A program made the position numbers and the translations under genes. Shown here one piece after another: positions 18,038 through 27,829 of a stretch of DNA of 64,000 nt (position 1 is the stretch's first letter; each line of letters starts with the position of its first letter). This stretch comes from Clostridia bacterium (GTDB lineage Bacteria > Bacillota > Clostridia > Oscillospirales > Acutalibacteraceae): contig JAFQFZ010000064.1 in assembly GCA_017398425.1 (NCBI GenBank), positions 21,260 through 85,259 of the forward strand, in the 5' to 3' direction. The notes below the pieces were generated by a model that was not told where the DNA came from, made no database searches, and saw only the letters and a list, made by a program, of their open reading frames with translations.

Positions 18038-18820
18038 TTATAACCGAATGCGTACATCGCCCGAAGAGAGAGTCGCTTCCTCCCCGTCGTCAAAACGCAC
18101 CCGCAGGCGGCATTGCTCATCAATATCCAGCGCCACAGCAGTACGTTCGCCGGCAGCGGTGGTGACGGTGATCGCCCGTCCGCGAAGAAGCGACCGCCGA
18201 CGGTACTCCTCGGTAACGGTGCGGTCGGCACGATGCGGATACACCGCAAAGAACTCGTCCAGTACCGCCGCCGCCAACACGGCGGCATCGCCGTTCCCGT
18301 CTTCAAACACCGCTCCCGCGATGCCGTTCAAATCCGCAGGAAAGCCGTTTTTGGGCGATTCGACGTTGATGCCGACACCGAGCACCGCCCATGTCAAGCG
18401 CGCGTTATCGGGCGAAAGAGAGGCTTCTGTCAGGATGCCGCACACCTTGCGATCGTCGCAGTAAACGTCGTTGACCCACTTGATCTCGGCCTTTCGTCGG
18501 GACACACGCTCCACCGCACGGCATACCGCCACGGCAGCGGCGGTCGTCAGAGACAGCGCTTCCGTTGCCGCCCCATCGGGGCGCAAAAGCACACTCATGT
18601 ATACTCCCGTCCCCTCGGGTGAGAAGAAGGAGCGACCACGCGTGCCTCTGCCGGCGGTTTGCGCCCGTGCCAGGATGACGGTACCTTCGGGCGCGCCCTC
18701 CTCGCCGCACTGCTTGCAACGGTCGTTGGTGGAGGGGATCGTCTCATAGACGGCAATCGACAATCCGCGCGTGTGAAGCCCCGCTTCCAAGCGCTCGCGA
18801 AAGCGTGTGATCGCGTCCAT
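18038..18820 (-). CDS. birA: Biotin--[acetyl-CoA-carboxylase] ligase, without repressor domain
   Basis: 260 residues. Motifs: STNDRCK near the N-terminus, the biotinyl-AMP loop GRGTRGRSFFSP (about 57-68), KWVNDVY (about 114-120), GILTE, GVGINV, and a C-terminal SH3-like domain ending in EATLSSGDVRIRL. The N-terminal winged helix of bifunctional BirA is absent, so this ligase should not act as the biotin repressor. It attaches biotin to carboxylase carrier proteins in the cytoplasm. Confidence 0.93.
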   Translation of the reverse strand: MDAITRFRERLEAGLHTRGLSIAVYETIPSTNDRCKQCGEEGAPEGTVILARAQTAGRGTRGRSFFSPEGTGVYMSVLLRPDGAATEALSLTTAAAVAVCRAVERVSRRKAEIKWVNDVYCDDRKVCGILTEASLSPDNARLTWAVLGVGINVESPKNGFPADLNGIAGAVFEDGNGDAAVLAAAVLDEFFAVYPHRADRTVTEEYRRRSLLRGRAITVTTAAGERTAVALDIDEQCRLRVRFDDGEEATLSSGDVRIRL

Positions 18821-19092
18821 ATCCGTCCCCTCCTTCGGTTTGTGATGGCTCTATCATACCACAGTTGCGGGGGTTTGTCACGCGGTCTTGCGACCGAAAT
18901 AAAATAAAAATCGGAATATTCCGTCATTTTCAGAATTTACATGTATATTTTCTTTGAATTTTTTTGTTTTTCTCTTGTTTTCTGAGTTTTCATATTTTTT
19001 GAACAAAAACTGAGAAATTGAGCAAAAACGAGAAAACGAGAGAGAAAACGAGAGAATACGGTGTGTAAATTAAAAAAACGGCGATTTTAGGG
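18821..19092. other. AT-rich intergenic region
   Basis: No gene seen. It contains a purine-rich run with repeated GAGAAAACGAGA blocks (about 19021-19060), opposite an upstream pyrimidine-rich stretch (about 18955-18995) that could pair imperfectly with it. It may be the upstream region of the L13 promoter or a relic; I cannot assign a role. Confidence 0.5.
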
Positions 19093-19121
19093 TTGACATT
19101 GATTTTGGGATGTGGTATCAT
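19093..19121 (+). promoter_or_regulatory. Promoter for rplM-rpsI
   Basis: Consensus TTGACA, 17 bases, TATCAT, 45 bases ahead of the L13 start. Confidence 0.8.
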
Positions 19122-19168
19122 AGCCGCCGTAGGTTAAAAAAGACTATATTACACAGGAGGTATTCTTG

Positions 19169-19597
19169 ATGACCACGTTCATGGAAAAAGCCGGTCAAGT
19201 CGACCGCAAGTGGTATGTCATCGATGCCGCCGGCAAGCCCCTCGGTCGTGTGGCCGCTCAAGCTGCTGTGCTTCTGCGCGGTAAGCATAAGCCCACCTTC
19301 ACGCCCCATGTGGATTGCGGCGATCATGTCATCATCATCAACTGCGGCAAAGCCATCCTCACCGGCAACAAGCTGCAAAACAAAGTTTGGTATCGTCACA
19401 CCGGCTGGATCGGCGGCCTGAAAGCCACGAAGTACAGCACCCTGATGGCGCAGCGCCCCGAAAAGGCGATGGAGCTTGCCGTCAACGGTATGATCCCGAA
19501 CAACACCATCGGCCGTGCGGCGATGACTCGTCTGCGCGTCTATGCGGAATCCAACCACGCTCACGAGGCTCAGAAGCCCGAAGAGTTCAAACTGTAA
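19169..19597 (+). CDS. rplM: 50S ribosomal protein L13
   Basis: 142 residues from ATG 19169 behind AGGAGG (a TTG one codon earlier is rejected). [43 protein letters not shown], and [19 protein letters not shown] are L13 signatures. Followed 19 bases later by rpsI in the usual two-gene operon. Confidence 0.97.
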   Translation: MTTFMEKAGQVDRKWYVIDAAGKPLGRVAAQAAVLLRGKHKPTFTPHVDCGDHVIIINCGKAILTGNKLQNKVWYRHTGWIGGLKATKYSTLMAQRPEKAMELAVNGMIPNNTIGRAAMTRLRVYAESNHAHEAQKPEEFKL

Positions 19598-19616
19598 GAA
19601 AGGAGGCTGTTTTAGA

Positions 19617-20021
19617 ATGGATTACAATGCGAGACCGTATTTCTACGGCACCGGCAGAAGAAAGAAGTCCGTTGCGCGCGTGCGTCTGTACGCCGGCACC
19701 GGCAAGGTCACCATCAACGGCCGCGATATCGATGATTATTTTGGCCTTGAGACCCTCAAATTGATCGTTCGTCAGCCTCTGGAGCTTACCGGCACGTCCG
19801 ATAAGTTCGACATCGAGTGCCGCGTCGGCGGCGGCGGTGTGACCGGTCAGGCGGGCGCGATCCGTCACGGCATCTCCCGTGCGTTGCTCCAATACAACAC
19901 CGACGAGCTTCGTCCGCTCCTCAAGAAGGCGGGCTTCCTCACGCGCGATCCGCGTATGAAGGAAAGAAAGAAGTACGGCCTCAAAGCCGCTCGTCGCGCT
20001 CCGCAGTTCAGCAAGCGCTGA
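19617..20021 (+). CDS. rpsI: 30S ribosomal protein S9
   Basis: 134 residues from ATG 19617 after [23 protein letters not shown] near the N-terminus, the [20 protein letters not shown] segment, and the C-terminal PQFSKR tail that reaches the ribosomal P site. It follows L13 and is closed by a terminator. Confidence 0.97.
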   Translation: MDYNARPYFYGTGRRKKSVARVRLYAGTGKVTINGRDIDDYFGLETLKLIVRQPLELTGTSDKFDIECRVGGGGVTGQAGAIRHGISRALLQYNTDELRPLLKKAGFLTRDPRMKERKKYGLKAARRAPQFSKR

Positions 20022-20043
20022 TTGCATCTTTCGAGCATTCCAA

Positions 20044-20080
20044 AAGGACTCTTCCTCAGCGAAGAGTCCTTTTTCTTTTG
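20044..20080 (+). terminator. Terminator of rplM-rpsI
   Basis: AAGGACTCTTC / GAAGAGTCCTT with a short loop and TTTCTTTT. Confidence 0.85.
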
Positions 20081-20090
20081 GTTCGCGCGG

Positions 20091-20119
20091 TTGACATTTT
20101 TTCTCCTCCGTGATATACT
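20091..20119 (+). promoter_or_regulatory. Promoter for T-box-thrS
   Basis: TTGACA, 17 bases, TATACT; transcription would start at about 20126, at the beginning of the T-box leader. Confidence 0.85.
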
Positions 20120-20125
20120 GTACAG

Positions 20126-20395
20126 TAGAAAGCGTTGAAAAGGACGCCGCTTGTTCCGTTCGGATCTCTTCGACAGAGAGGGTTGCCTCGGCTGAAAGCT
20201 CCCCATTGATCCCCACCGCAAGCGGTCACCGCCTTGGAGCGCGCGGCTGAACCGCTTTTTTTCGGATAAGTCGCGACGGGTCGCCTCGTTATCGGCGCAA
20301 GAGGGCGGCAGGATCTGCCGCTGAATCTGGGTGGAACCACGGAGTGTTTTTCGCTTCGTCCCTGTTTTGCGGGGGCGAAGCGTTTTTTCTTTTCC
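20126..20395 (+). promoter_or_regulatory. T-box riboswitch of thrS
   Basis: The leader has the Stem I apical motif AGAGAG (about 20174), a specifier region reading ACC (20228-20230) followed by the typical CCTTGGAG, the T-box core GGGTGGAACCACGG (20329-20342), and a terminator (CGCTTCG...CGAAGCG, T6, to about 20393). ACC is a threonine codon, in line with the downstream gene. The tRNA-end binding bulge TGGA (20332-20335) would pair with a tRNA ending UCCA, implying a U discriminator. Uncharged tRNA-Thr should favour the antiterminator and thrS expression. Confidence 0.88.
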
Positions 20396-20426
20396 TCCGA
20401 CACATCAAAAAGGAGTGACCGAACTT

Positions 20427-22361
20427 ATGTTGAAACTGACTTTGAAGGGCGGCGACGTGCGCGAAGCAGAGCAAGGCGTTACCGTCGACAGCGTGTGCCG
20501 CGACATCTCGATGGGACTGTACCGCGCGGCGTGTGCGGCGCGTGTGAACGGCGAAGTGGCCGACTTGCGCACCGTTTTGAACGAGGACAGCACGCTCGAC
20601 ATCCTGACGTTTGACGATCTCGACGGCAAGAAGGCGTACTGGCACACCACCTCCCACATCATGGCGCAGGCGGTGAAACGTCTGTATCCGCAGGTCAAGC
20701 TGACCATCGGCCCGTCCATTGACAACGGCTTTTATTACGACTTCGATCTCGAGGACAGCCTGACGCTTGAGGATCTGCCGAAGATCGAGGCGGAAATGAA
20801 GAAGATCATCAAAGAGGCGTTGCCGCTCGAGCGTTTTGCGCTCCCGAAGGCGGAGGCGCTCGAACTGATGAAGGACGAACCCTATAAATGCGAATTGATC
20901 GAAGCGCTTCCCGAAGACGAGGAGATCTCGTTCTACAAGCAGGGCGACTTTGTGGATCTGTGCGCCGGCCCCCACCTCCCCGACACCGGTCGCGTCAAAG
21001 CGGTCAAATTGTTGTCGGTGACGGGCGCATACTGGCGCGGCGACTCCAAGAACAAGATGCTCAAGCGCATCTACGGTGTGGCGTTCCCGAAAGCGTCGGA
21101 GCTCGAGGCCCATCTCCAACAGCTCGAGGAAGCCAAAAAGCGCGACCACAACAAGCTCGGTCGTGAGCTCGAACTGTTCACCACGTCCGACGTGATCGGC
21201 CAAGGCTTGCCCATCATGCTCCCGAAGGGTGCGCGCATCATCCAGCTTCTGCAACGCTTTGTCGAAGACGAGGAGCAAAAGCGCGGTTGGTTGCTCACCA
21301 AGACCCCCTATATGGCAAAGAGCGATCTTTACAAGATCTCGGGTCACTGGGATCATTATCAGGACGGCATGTTCGTGCTGGGCGACGAGGAGAAGGACAA
21401 GGAAGTGTTCGCTCTGCGTCCGATGACCTGCCCGTTCCAATACCAAGCGTATCTCAACCGCGCGCGTTCGTATCGCGATCTGCCGCTGCGCTACAACGAG
21501 ACGTCCACCCTCTTCCGCAACGAAGCAAGCGGCGAGATGCACGGCCTCATTCGCGTGCGCCAGTTCACCATTTCGGAAGGTCACTTGATGTGCCGTCCCG
21601 ATCAGCTCGAAGAAGAGTTCAAGGGTTGCTTGGAGCTGGCGATCTTTATGCTCAAGACGCTCGGTCTGTACGAGGACGTGTCCTACCGCTTCTCGCAGTG
21701 GGATCCCGACAACCGTGAGAAATACATCGGCACCGAGGAGCAATGGGACGAAGCGCAGGGCATCATGAAGCGCATCCTTGACCATCTGGAGATTCCGTAT
21801 GCCATCGGTGTGGGCGAAGCGGCGTTCTACGGTCCGAAGCTCGACATCCAGATCAAGAACGTCCACGGCAAAGAGGATACCCTCATCACCATCCAGATCG
21901 ACCAAATGCTCGCCGAGAAATTCGGCATGGAGTACACCGATGCGGACGGTTCAAAGAAGAACCCCTACATCATCCACCGCACCTCCATTGGTTGCTACGA
22001 GCGCACGCTCGCACTCCTCATTGAGAAGTATGCCGGTGCGTTCCCGCTGTGGCTTGCGCCCGAGCAGGTGCGCGTGATGCCGATTTCCGAGCGTCAGGCG
22101 GATGCGGCGACGGAGGTCACCGAACAGCTCAAGGCCGCCGGACTCCGCGCGGAAGCCGACCTCCGAAACGAGAAGATCGGCTACAAGATCCGCGAAGCGC
22201 AGATGCAAAAGGTACCGTATATGCTCATTATCGGCGATAAAGAAGCCGAAAGCGGCACCGTTTCGGTGCGTCGCCGCGGCGAAAACGGCGATCTCGGCAG
22301 CATGAGCGTGGAGGAATTCCTCCAAAAAGCGCTCGTCGAAGTGGCGACCAAAGCCCGCTGA
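20427..22361 (+). CDS. thrS: Threonyl-tRNA synthetase
   Basis: 644 residues from ATG 20427 behind AAGGAG; the open frame upstream belongs to the T-box leader. TGS domain (1-65); editing domain with HTTSH and DLCAGPHL (about 70-220); class II catalytic core with the motif 2 region NETSTLFRNEASGEMHGLIRVRQF, zinc ligands in RPMTCPF and the later H residues, and motif 3 HRTSIGCYERTLALL; anticodon-binding domain from about 540. Regulated by the T-box. Nothing unusual. Confidence 0.97.
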   Translation: MLKLTLKGGDVREAEQGVTVDSVCRDISMGLYRAACAARVNGEVADLRTVLNEDSTLDILTFDDLDGKKAYWHTTSHIMAQAVKRLYPQVKLTIGPSIDNGFYYDFDLEDSLTLEDLPKIEAEMKKIIKEALPLERFALPKAEALELMKDEPYKCELIEALPEDEEISFYKQGDFVDLCAGPHLPDTGRVKAVKLLSVTGAYWRGDSKNKMLKRIYGVAFPKASELEAHLQQLEEAKKRDHNKLGRELELFTTSDVIGQGLPIMLPKGARIIQLLQRFVEDEEQKRGWLLTKTPYMAKSDLYKISGHWDHYQDGMFVLGDEEKDKEVFALRPMTCPFQYQAYLNRARSYRDLPLRYNETSTLFRNEASGEMHGLIRVRQFTISEGHLMCRPDQLEEEFKGCLELAIFMLKTLGLYEDVSYRFSQWDPDNREKYIGTEEQWDEAQGIMKRILDHLEIPYAIGVGEAAFYGPKLDIQIKNVHGKEDTLITIQIDQMLAEKFGMEYTDADGSKKNPYIIHRTSIGCYERTLALLIEKYAGAFPLWLAPEQVRVMPISERQADAATEVTEQLKAAGLRAEADLRNEKIGYKIREAQMQKVPYMLIIGDKEAESGTVSVRRRGENGDLGSMSVEEFLQKALVEVATKAR

Positions 22362-22386
22362 TCGCCTTGTTGAGTTTACAAAAGAA

Positions 22387-22427
22387 ATCCCCGGTTCTCT
22401 CAAAAGGAGAACCGGGGATTTTGTTGT
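22387..22427. terminator. Bidirectional terminator
   Basis: AATCCCCGGTTCTC / GAGAACCGGGGATT with loop TCAAAAG, between the convergent thrS and phosphoesterase genes. Confidence 0.85.
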
Positions 22428-22437
22428 TTTAAGAGAG

Positions 22438-25400
22438 TTATCCGGTGATGGAGGCAATGAGCAGTTCGCGCACGTCGGTGGTGTTCATGACACCGCTTTG
22501 ATCGAAGTCGGCGGCCAGTGTCTGCGCTTCATCAAGCACCTGCACTTTCAGCACCGCCATCACGATCATGCGACCGTCCATCGTCGACGCCTTGCCGTCG
22601 CCGTTCACGTCACCGCGCACGACCACGGTACGCGCGATCGCATCACCCGCTTTGACGATCATACCCGTGGCGACGAGGGCATTGTCGCCCACTGCCGCGC
22701 CGCCTTTCCACACCGTCACCGCATCGGAGGAGCGCACATTGGCACAAAGCTCCTGCACCGTCGTATCGGCGGCGACGTGCTTCACATACACGTTGTCAAT
22801 CTCGTACACGTCGCTTTCAAGGAAGGTGTTCGGGGTGGTTTCCGCCTTGTAAACGCCGTCGGTGAACGAAGCCGCCGCCGTGCCGTTGGACGCCTGAAGC
22901 GCCTTCAACGTGAGCGTACCCTGACCGCCGAGCACCACTTCCACTGCCTTGACGGTGGTGATGCCGCCTGTGGGGAGAACGCCGTTATAGGTAAAGCAAC
23001 TGTGCACATCGAGCGCCTTTTGATAGTTGCCGCTCGGGATCCGATCGTTCACGGTCGCCTCGCAGAACTGCGGCCAGAAGTCGCTGACAAGACCGTAGGA
23101 AGCGTCGCCGCTCGCCGTCGTGAACACGGGGCGAATGTCAAACGGCACAGAGGATTCCACATCCACCAGCAGATTTTTCAGTGCCGTCACGTCGTAGTCG
23201 CGATGAAGCGTCATCGTCACCGCATAGCCATCGGCGCTGTTGGAAGTCACGGTCAGTTTGCCGTCGTTGTAGACGTAGTCGCCCGCTTTTGACGGTTCGG
23301 ACACGGTCACCTCACCGCTGACAAGCGGCAGGTGGCGCACCACATCGCTGTCGGTCACTTCGTCCGAAATGCCCAGGCCGTAGAACGTAATCATTTTATT
23401 CATATTGGAGGCATCCGTGCCCGACACCAACACACGCAAGCCCGTGATTGTCAGCGTGCCGTCGGCGTTGTACGCCGTGTCGGGAATGCCGAGCGCGCTC
23501 AGCGGCACCTTGCCCGTGCGGCGCACATCGTCGCCCTTCACGTCACCGCTGGTCGACGAGATGTTCGCGCCCGCAAAGGCAGACTGGATCGCCAACGACT
23601 CTTTGCTCGACGCACTGCCGGGGACGCTGTTTTTGAAGGTGAGGATGATACTGCCGCGCGCGTTGGTTTCGATCATATAATCGTAGCACAGCAGCATCGC
23701 CGAGGGATCCACCGTGATGGGGGTGGCGAACGTATAATTCAGCGCAGGCCAGTTGCCTTCGGTTTTATACAGCTTGTGAGCGCCATCCTGCAACTGAGCG
23801 ACCGCACCCGTTTCCGCCGCCCAATCGGAGGCCGCCGTCGGAAGAAGCGAGGTGGTCGTCGCGTTCACAGCACTGCCGGGGACGTGACCTTCCAGCATCG
23901 CCGCCATGCCGACCGTAAAGTAGTCGCGAAGCGACGACGTAACGTGCGCCCCCTGCCCGAACAGGTTGACCGCCAGCACAAAGCCACCGTCCGGCACGGT
24001 GAAGGTTTTGGCTTTGCCGAGTTCGGTCTGCGCGGAAAGCAACGTGTAGGCGTTATGATTCACATTGGCAAAGGTGAACACCATGTCCCATGTGTGCGTG
24101 TCGGTCGAGGTGTTCAGCGAATCGTAAATCACCCATTCGCCGTTGCCCGCGGCGCGGTTCACGCCGTTGACGGAATACGCTTCCTCCAGCGTCGGGACCC
24201 ACAGCGACACGGGGCGCATCTGCAGATCCGCCAGACCGTTCAGGTGTTTGGTGAACACACGGTGCCCCACGCCGAGCACTCCGACGTCCATCTGCCCTTC
24301 GGGGATCGCAATGACGACGCCGTCGTGCGGTACCGGCACCGACGGGTTCGCGCCGAGCCACGCACCGCGAAGCACTTTTTCGACCTTGTGTCCGCCGCCG
24401 TTCTCATACTTCGTGACGACGTAGTTGAACGCCGCCGGGTTCGAAGACACATCCGCCGCATTCATCGTGAAGGTGCGGTCGTACACACCGACGCCGAACG
24501 CGCCGTCCTGTTGCTTCTTATTGAAATACGCCGCGTCAAACATCATATTCGTTGCCGTATCGGTCGGGGCAAACGCCACCTGCGGCACTTCAACCACGGT
24601 GCCGCTTTCGGGATCGCTTGCCTCTTTCGCCTTCGGAGCAGAGAAGTCAAACGGGATCGTGAACTCGTCGCGCTTGCCGTATCCGTCGAGGATCGTGCCG
24701 TCTTCATAGTCCGAGCCAAACGCCGCGGTGTACGGCGAATAGGTGCGGTGGGTGATGGTGCCGGCCGCGACGTCGCACTCCATGAAGCGCATGAAGCCGT
24801 TGCCGCCGTTCGTGGTATTTTGGTAGTTGGCCATCATCTGATACACCGTGCGATCGGGTTTGCCGTCGCCGTTGTCGTCGATGGTGTCGATCTTACGGGT
24901 GGAGTTGTAGTTATGACCGCACAGCACCATGCGCACGTTGGGGTTTTTGAGCACCACGTTTTCAAAAATCGTGTTGCCGCGCGAGGTGCGCTCACCGCTC
25001 GCCGCCATGTATTCATGGAACGCCAACACCGCAATGTAGTCCTCATGCTCTTTCAGCACGCTGTTCATCCACGCATAATCCGCATCGGTGTGCGGACCGT
25101 AGCCGAGATACACAAAAATGAAGTTTACGCCGCCGAGATTCATCAAATCATAGTGGCCGTAGTTGTCGTCATAACCGCCGCCGTACCACCAATTGTCCTT
25201 ATACCGCGCTTCACCGAAATACTGGCTGAATTCCGTATGATCGGCGGTGCCGCTGGTGGTATCGACGTCATGGTTACCGGCAAGCACGCCGTAGGCCATG
25301 CCGGCATCGTCCCATTTTTTGTACGCCGCATTCGCCACCGCCCACTGGTCGTGGTTGTGGGGATTGTCAACGAAGTCGCCCGTATGAACCGTATACAAAA

Positions 25401-25629
25401 TGTTCATGCGATTAGCGTTGTTGACCACCCACTCGTTTTGAACGGTGAGGATCTCCGGATAGGCAAAGGAATACCATTGCGGATCCGTCGACCAAAGAAT
25501 CGTGAAATTGTCCGCCTCGATCGGTGCGATGTCTGCCGCCGAAGCTGTGAGTGCCAGCGGCATCAAGCCGCACAGCATACAAAGTGACAGTGCCACCGCC
25601 AATAGGCGGCGCAGGATGGAATGTCTCAT
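22438..25629 (-). CDS. Secreted metallophosphoesterase with C-terminal dockerin
   Basis: 1063 residues from ATG 25629, which begins the signal peptide (about 1-32, ending SASA-ADI). The calcineurin-like phosphoesterase domain (about 38-330) has WSTDPQW, HTGDFVDN, AGNHDVDTT, FHEYM and CGHNYN, the metal-binding blocks of the superfamily. The middle carries beta-rich modules of no recognised family. The last 60 residues (from about 1003, GDVNGDGK and ADFDQSG) form a type I dockerin. It is probably displayed on an extracellular scaffold. Substrate unknown; monocistronic with facing terminators. Confidence 0.88.
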   Translation of the reverse strand: MRHSILRRLLAVALSLCMLCGLMPLALTASAADIAPIEADNFTILWSTDPQWYSFAYPEILTVQNEWVVNNANRMNILYTVHTGDFVDNPHNHDQWAVANAAYKKWDDAGMAYGVLAGNHDVDTTSGTADHTEFSQYFGEARYKDNWWYGGGYDDNYGHYDLMNLGGVNFIFVYLGYGPHTDADYAWMNSVLKEHEDYIAVLAFHEYMAASGERTSRGNTIFENVVLKNPNVRMVLCGHNYNSTRKIDTIDDNGDGKPDRTVYQMMANYQNTTNGGNGFMRFMECDVAAGTITHRTYSPYTAAFGSDYEDGTILDGYGKRDEFTIPFDFSAPKAKEASDPESGTVVEVPQVAFAPTDTATNMMFDAAYFNKKQQDGAFGVGVYDRTFTMNAADVSSNPAAFNYVVTKYENGGGHKVEKVLRGAWLGANPSVPVPHDGVVIAIPEGQMDVGVLGVGHRVFTKHLNGLADLQMRPVSLWVPTLEEAYSVNGVNRAAGNGEWVIYDSLNTSTDTHTWDMVFTFANVNHNAYTLLSAQTELGKAKTFTVPDGGFVLAVNLFGQGAHVTSSLRDYFTVGMAAMLEGHVPGSAVNATTTSLLPTAASDWAAETGAVAQLQDGAHKLYKTEGNWPALNYTFATPITVDPSAMLLCYDYMIETNARGSIILTFKNSVPGSASSKESLAIQSAFAGANISSTSGDVKGDDVRRTGKVPLSALGIPDTAYNADGTLTITGLRVLVSGTDASNMNKMITFYGLGISDEVTDSDVVRHLPLVSGEVTVSEPSKAGDYVYNDGKLTVTSNSADGYAVTMTLHRDYDVTALKNLLVDVESSVPFDIRPVFTTASGDASYGLVSDFWPQFCEATVNDRIPSGNYQKALDVHSCFTYNGVLPTGGITTVKAVEVVLGGQGTLTLKALQASNGTAAASFTDGVYKAETTPNTFLESDVYEIDNVYVKHVAADTTVQELCANVRSSDAVTVWKGGAAVGDNALVATGMIVKAGDAIARTVVVRGDVNGDGKASTMDGRMIVMAVLKVQVLDEAQTLAADFDQSGVMNTTDVRELLIASITG

Positions 25630-25685
25630 ACGTCTCCCTCGTTTCCTGCAAAATATAAACTGCATATGATAGGAGTATACCATAA

Positions 25686-25731
25686 AAAAAGAAAAGCGTC
25701 AAACCCAAACCTCGGATTTGACGCTTCAAAA
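25686..25731 (-). terminator. Terminator of the rubrerythrin operon
   Basis: GAAGCGTCAAATCC / GGTTTGACGCTTTTC on the minus strand followed by TTTTTTT. Confidence 0.8.
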
Positions 25732-25736
25732 GTCGC

Positions 25737-26273
25737 TTAATAGTTTTCGGCGTGCACTTCAAAATAGCTCTGCGGATGGTTGCAGGTCGGGCAAACTTCA
25801 GGTGCTTTGGTACCGACGACCAAATGACCGCAGTTGCGGCATTCCCACACCTTCACTTCGCTCTTCTCAAACACCTGCGCTGTTTCCACGTTCTTGAGCA
25901 ACGCACGATAGCGCTCCTCGTGATGCTTCTCGACCTCTGCCACCAAGCGGAATTTCGCCGCCAATTCCGGGAAACCTTCTTCTTCCGCCGTCTTGGCGAA
26001 GCCGGCGTACATATCGGTCCACTCGTAGTTCTCGCCTTCCGCCACCGACGCGAGGTTCTGCGCGGTGTCACCGAGGCCTTCGAGCTCCTTGAACCACAGC
26101 TTTGCGTGCTCCTTCTCGTTGTCCGCGGTCTTCAAAAACAGCGCCGCGATCTGCTCAAAGCCCTGCTTTTTCGCCACCGACGCGAAGTAGGTGTACTTGT
26201 TGCGCGCTTCGGACTCTCCCGAAAACGCCGCCATCAAATTTTTCTCGGTTTGGGTGCCTGCATACTTACTCAT
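25737..26273 (-). CDS. rbr: Rubrerythrin
   Basis: 178 residues. The N-terminal ferritin-like diiron domain has E-residues in [33 protein letters not shown] and VEKHHEERY. The C-terminal rubredoxin domain has CRNCG ... CPTCNHPQ. Rubrerythrin reduces hydrogen peroxide in anaerobes. It lies downstream of rubredoxin, tlpA and ccdA on the same strand, an apparent redox-defence operon ended by the terminator at 25686-25731. Confidence 0.96.
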   Translation of the reverse strand: MSKYAGTQTEKNLMAAFSGESEARNKYTYFASVAKKQGFEQIAALFLKTADNEKEHAKLWFKELEGLGDTAQNLASVAEGENYEWTDMYAGFAKTAEEEGFPELAAKFRLVAEVEKHHEERYRALLKNVETAQVFEKSEVKVWECRNCGHLVVGTKAPEVCPTCNHPQSYFEVHAENY

Positions 26274-26291
26274 AGTGATTGCCTCCTATTA

Positions 26292-26456
26292 TTATGTTTT
26301 TTGTATTGCAGAGAACAGATCCGTGCCGACGCCGCACAGCGGGCACACCCAGTCGCTCGGAAGATCCTCAAAACGCGTACCGGGTGCGATACCGCTCTCG
26401 GGATCGCCGACGGCGGGATCGTACTCATAGCCACACACATTGCAAACATACTTCAT
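26292..26456 (-). CDS. Rubredoxin
   Basis: 54 residues from ATG 26456 behind AAGGAGG. It carries the two iron-binding knuckles C5-NV-C8-GY and C38-PL-C41-GV, plus the typical [10 protein letters not shown] and [11 protein letters not shown] segments. The length is standard for rubredoxin. It lies 18 bases before rubrerythrin and is its likely electron donor. Easily missed because of its size. Confidence 0.95.
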   Translation of the reverse strand: MKYVCNVCGYEYDPAVGDPESGIAPGTRFEDLPSDWVCPLCGVGTDLFSAIQKT

Positions 26457-26487
26457 AACACAGCGCCTCCTTGAAATATCGGTGCTG

Positions 26488-27027
26488 TTAGGATACCCCG
26501 AAGTAGCTTTGCATATACATCTCCAGTTGCGATGCCGCCATCATACCGGGGCGGTCGTGCACCAAGCGCCCCTCGGCATCGATAAACAACGTCCGCGGAA
26601 TGGAGCGCACCGCATAGGCACGCACCGCCTCGGCATCGTTGTCGTAAAAGGACGGGAAGGTATACCCCTTCGCTTCCAAAAAGGCTTCGCCGCGACGAGC
26701 GCCGTCGTCGGTGTTGATCATCAGGAACTGCACCTCATCGCCGTAGCGCCGATACATCTCCTCAAAGCCGTCCATCTCCTCTACGCAGTAGCCGCACCAC
26801 GTCGCCCAGAAGTTGACGACCACCGGCTTACCGGCGAAAGAAGACAACGTCACGGCTCGTCCATCGGCATCGTAGACGGTGAAGTCGTAGGCGGTGAGCG
26901 CTTCGATTTTGTCCCCCGTATCGGCGGTGTCGTAGGGTTCTTTCAGGGTGTTGTACAACCACGCACCGCCGCCGATCAACAGCACAAACACCAGCACCGC
27001 CACCGCATATCCTATCTTTTTATTCAT
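26488..27027 (-). CDS. TlpA/ResA-like membrane-anchored thiol-disulfide oxidoreductase
   Basis: 179 residues. N-terminal membrane anchor (about 5-25) and a thioredoxin fold facing outward. Active site WCGYC (C78, C81) in [14 protein letters not shown]; cis-Pro in [10 protein letters not shown]. CcdA-type electron supply is encoded 12 bases upstream, so this is a typical CcdA-TlpA pair reducing extracytoplasmic thiols. It precedes rubredoxin. Confidence 0.92.
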   Translation of the reverse strand: MNKKIGYAVAVLVFVLLIGGGAWLYNTLKEPYDTADTGDKIEALTAYDFTVYDADGRAVTLSSFAGKPVVVNFWATWCGYCVEEMDGFEEMYRRYGDEVQFLMINTDDGARRGEAFLEAKGYTFPSFYDNDAEAVRAYAVRSIPRTLFIDAEGRLVHDRPGMMAASQLEMYMQSYFGVS

Positions 27028-27039
27028 CTGCGTCTCTCC

Positions 27040-27696
27040 TTAGGAAAACAGCGTCATCACGCGGTGGAGCAAACCGGTCATCATCAGGACGCCGACCGCG
27101 ATCAAAAACCAACCGCACACCGTGTTGATCACGCGGTAATGCATTTTAATGAATCGAAAGACCGATTGCAGGCGGTCAAGCAACACCGCCGAGATCACAA
27201 AAGGAACACCGAGTCCGAGCGAATAGGTGAACAAGAGCAATGCTCCCTCCCACGCCGTTCCCGACGAGGACGCGAGCGCCAATGCCGACCCGAGAAACGC
27301 ACCGACACACGGCGTCAAACTGACGGAATAGATCATGCCGAACAGCATCGCAGACATCACGCCCGTGACCTGACGTGCCGTGCCGCCGTTTTCCTTGAAG
27401 AACGGCAGGCGGATCCATCCGAGATAATGCACGCCGAACAGCACGACAAGCGCACCGGTGACGAGATTGACAACGACGGCGTATTCCTGCAAAAACCGCC
27501 CCACCGTCCCCGAAAAGAGACCGAGGAGCAAAAACACCGCCGTGAAGCCCAACACAAAGAACAACGCGCGCACGAACGTCCGTTGTCGTTTGTCCGCACC
27601 GCCCGCAAAATACGTCACGTACACCGGCAGAAGCGGCAGCATACACGGGGACACAAACGAGATCAAGCCCTCCAAAAAGGTGATCACATACGCCAT
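27040..27696 (-). CDS. ccdA: CcdA-like cytochrome c biogenesis / thiol electron transport membrane protein
   Basis: 218 residues from ATG 27696 (an in-frame GTG four codons earlier, 27708, is an alternative; ribosome sites are weak for both). About six membrane helices. The paired redox cysteines are in FVSPCMLPL (C18) and SLTPCVGAF. The protein passes electrons from cytoplasmic thioredoxin to the partner TlpA. First gene of the ccdA-tlpA-rubredoxin-rubrerythrin group. Confidence 0.9.
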   Translation of the reverse strand: MAYVITFLEGLISFVSPCMLPLLPVYVTYFAGGADKRQRTFVRALFFVLGFTAVFLLLGLFSGTVGRFLQEYAVVVNLVTGALVVLFGVHYLGWIRLPFFKENGGTARQVTGVMSAMLFGMIYSVSLTPCVGAFLGSALALASSSGTAWEGALLLFTYSLGLGVPFVISAVLLDRLQSVFRFIKMHYRVINTVCGWFLIAVGVLMMTGLLHRVMTLFS

Positions 27697-27829
27697 AGGT
27701 TCTCTCACCGCCTTTGTCCACAGTATACCACATTGGTTTGTAAATTACCACAATTTTTTTAAAAAACACGGTATAAGCGATCGCCGTCCGCCCCATACTT
27801 CGAGCATCTCACAAAAAGGAGCGGTTTTC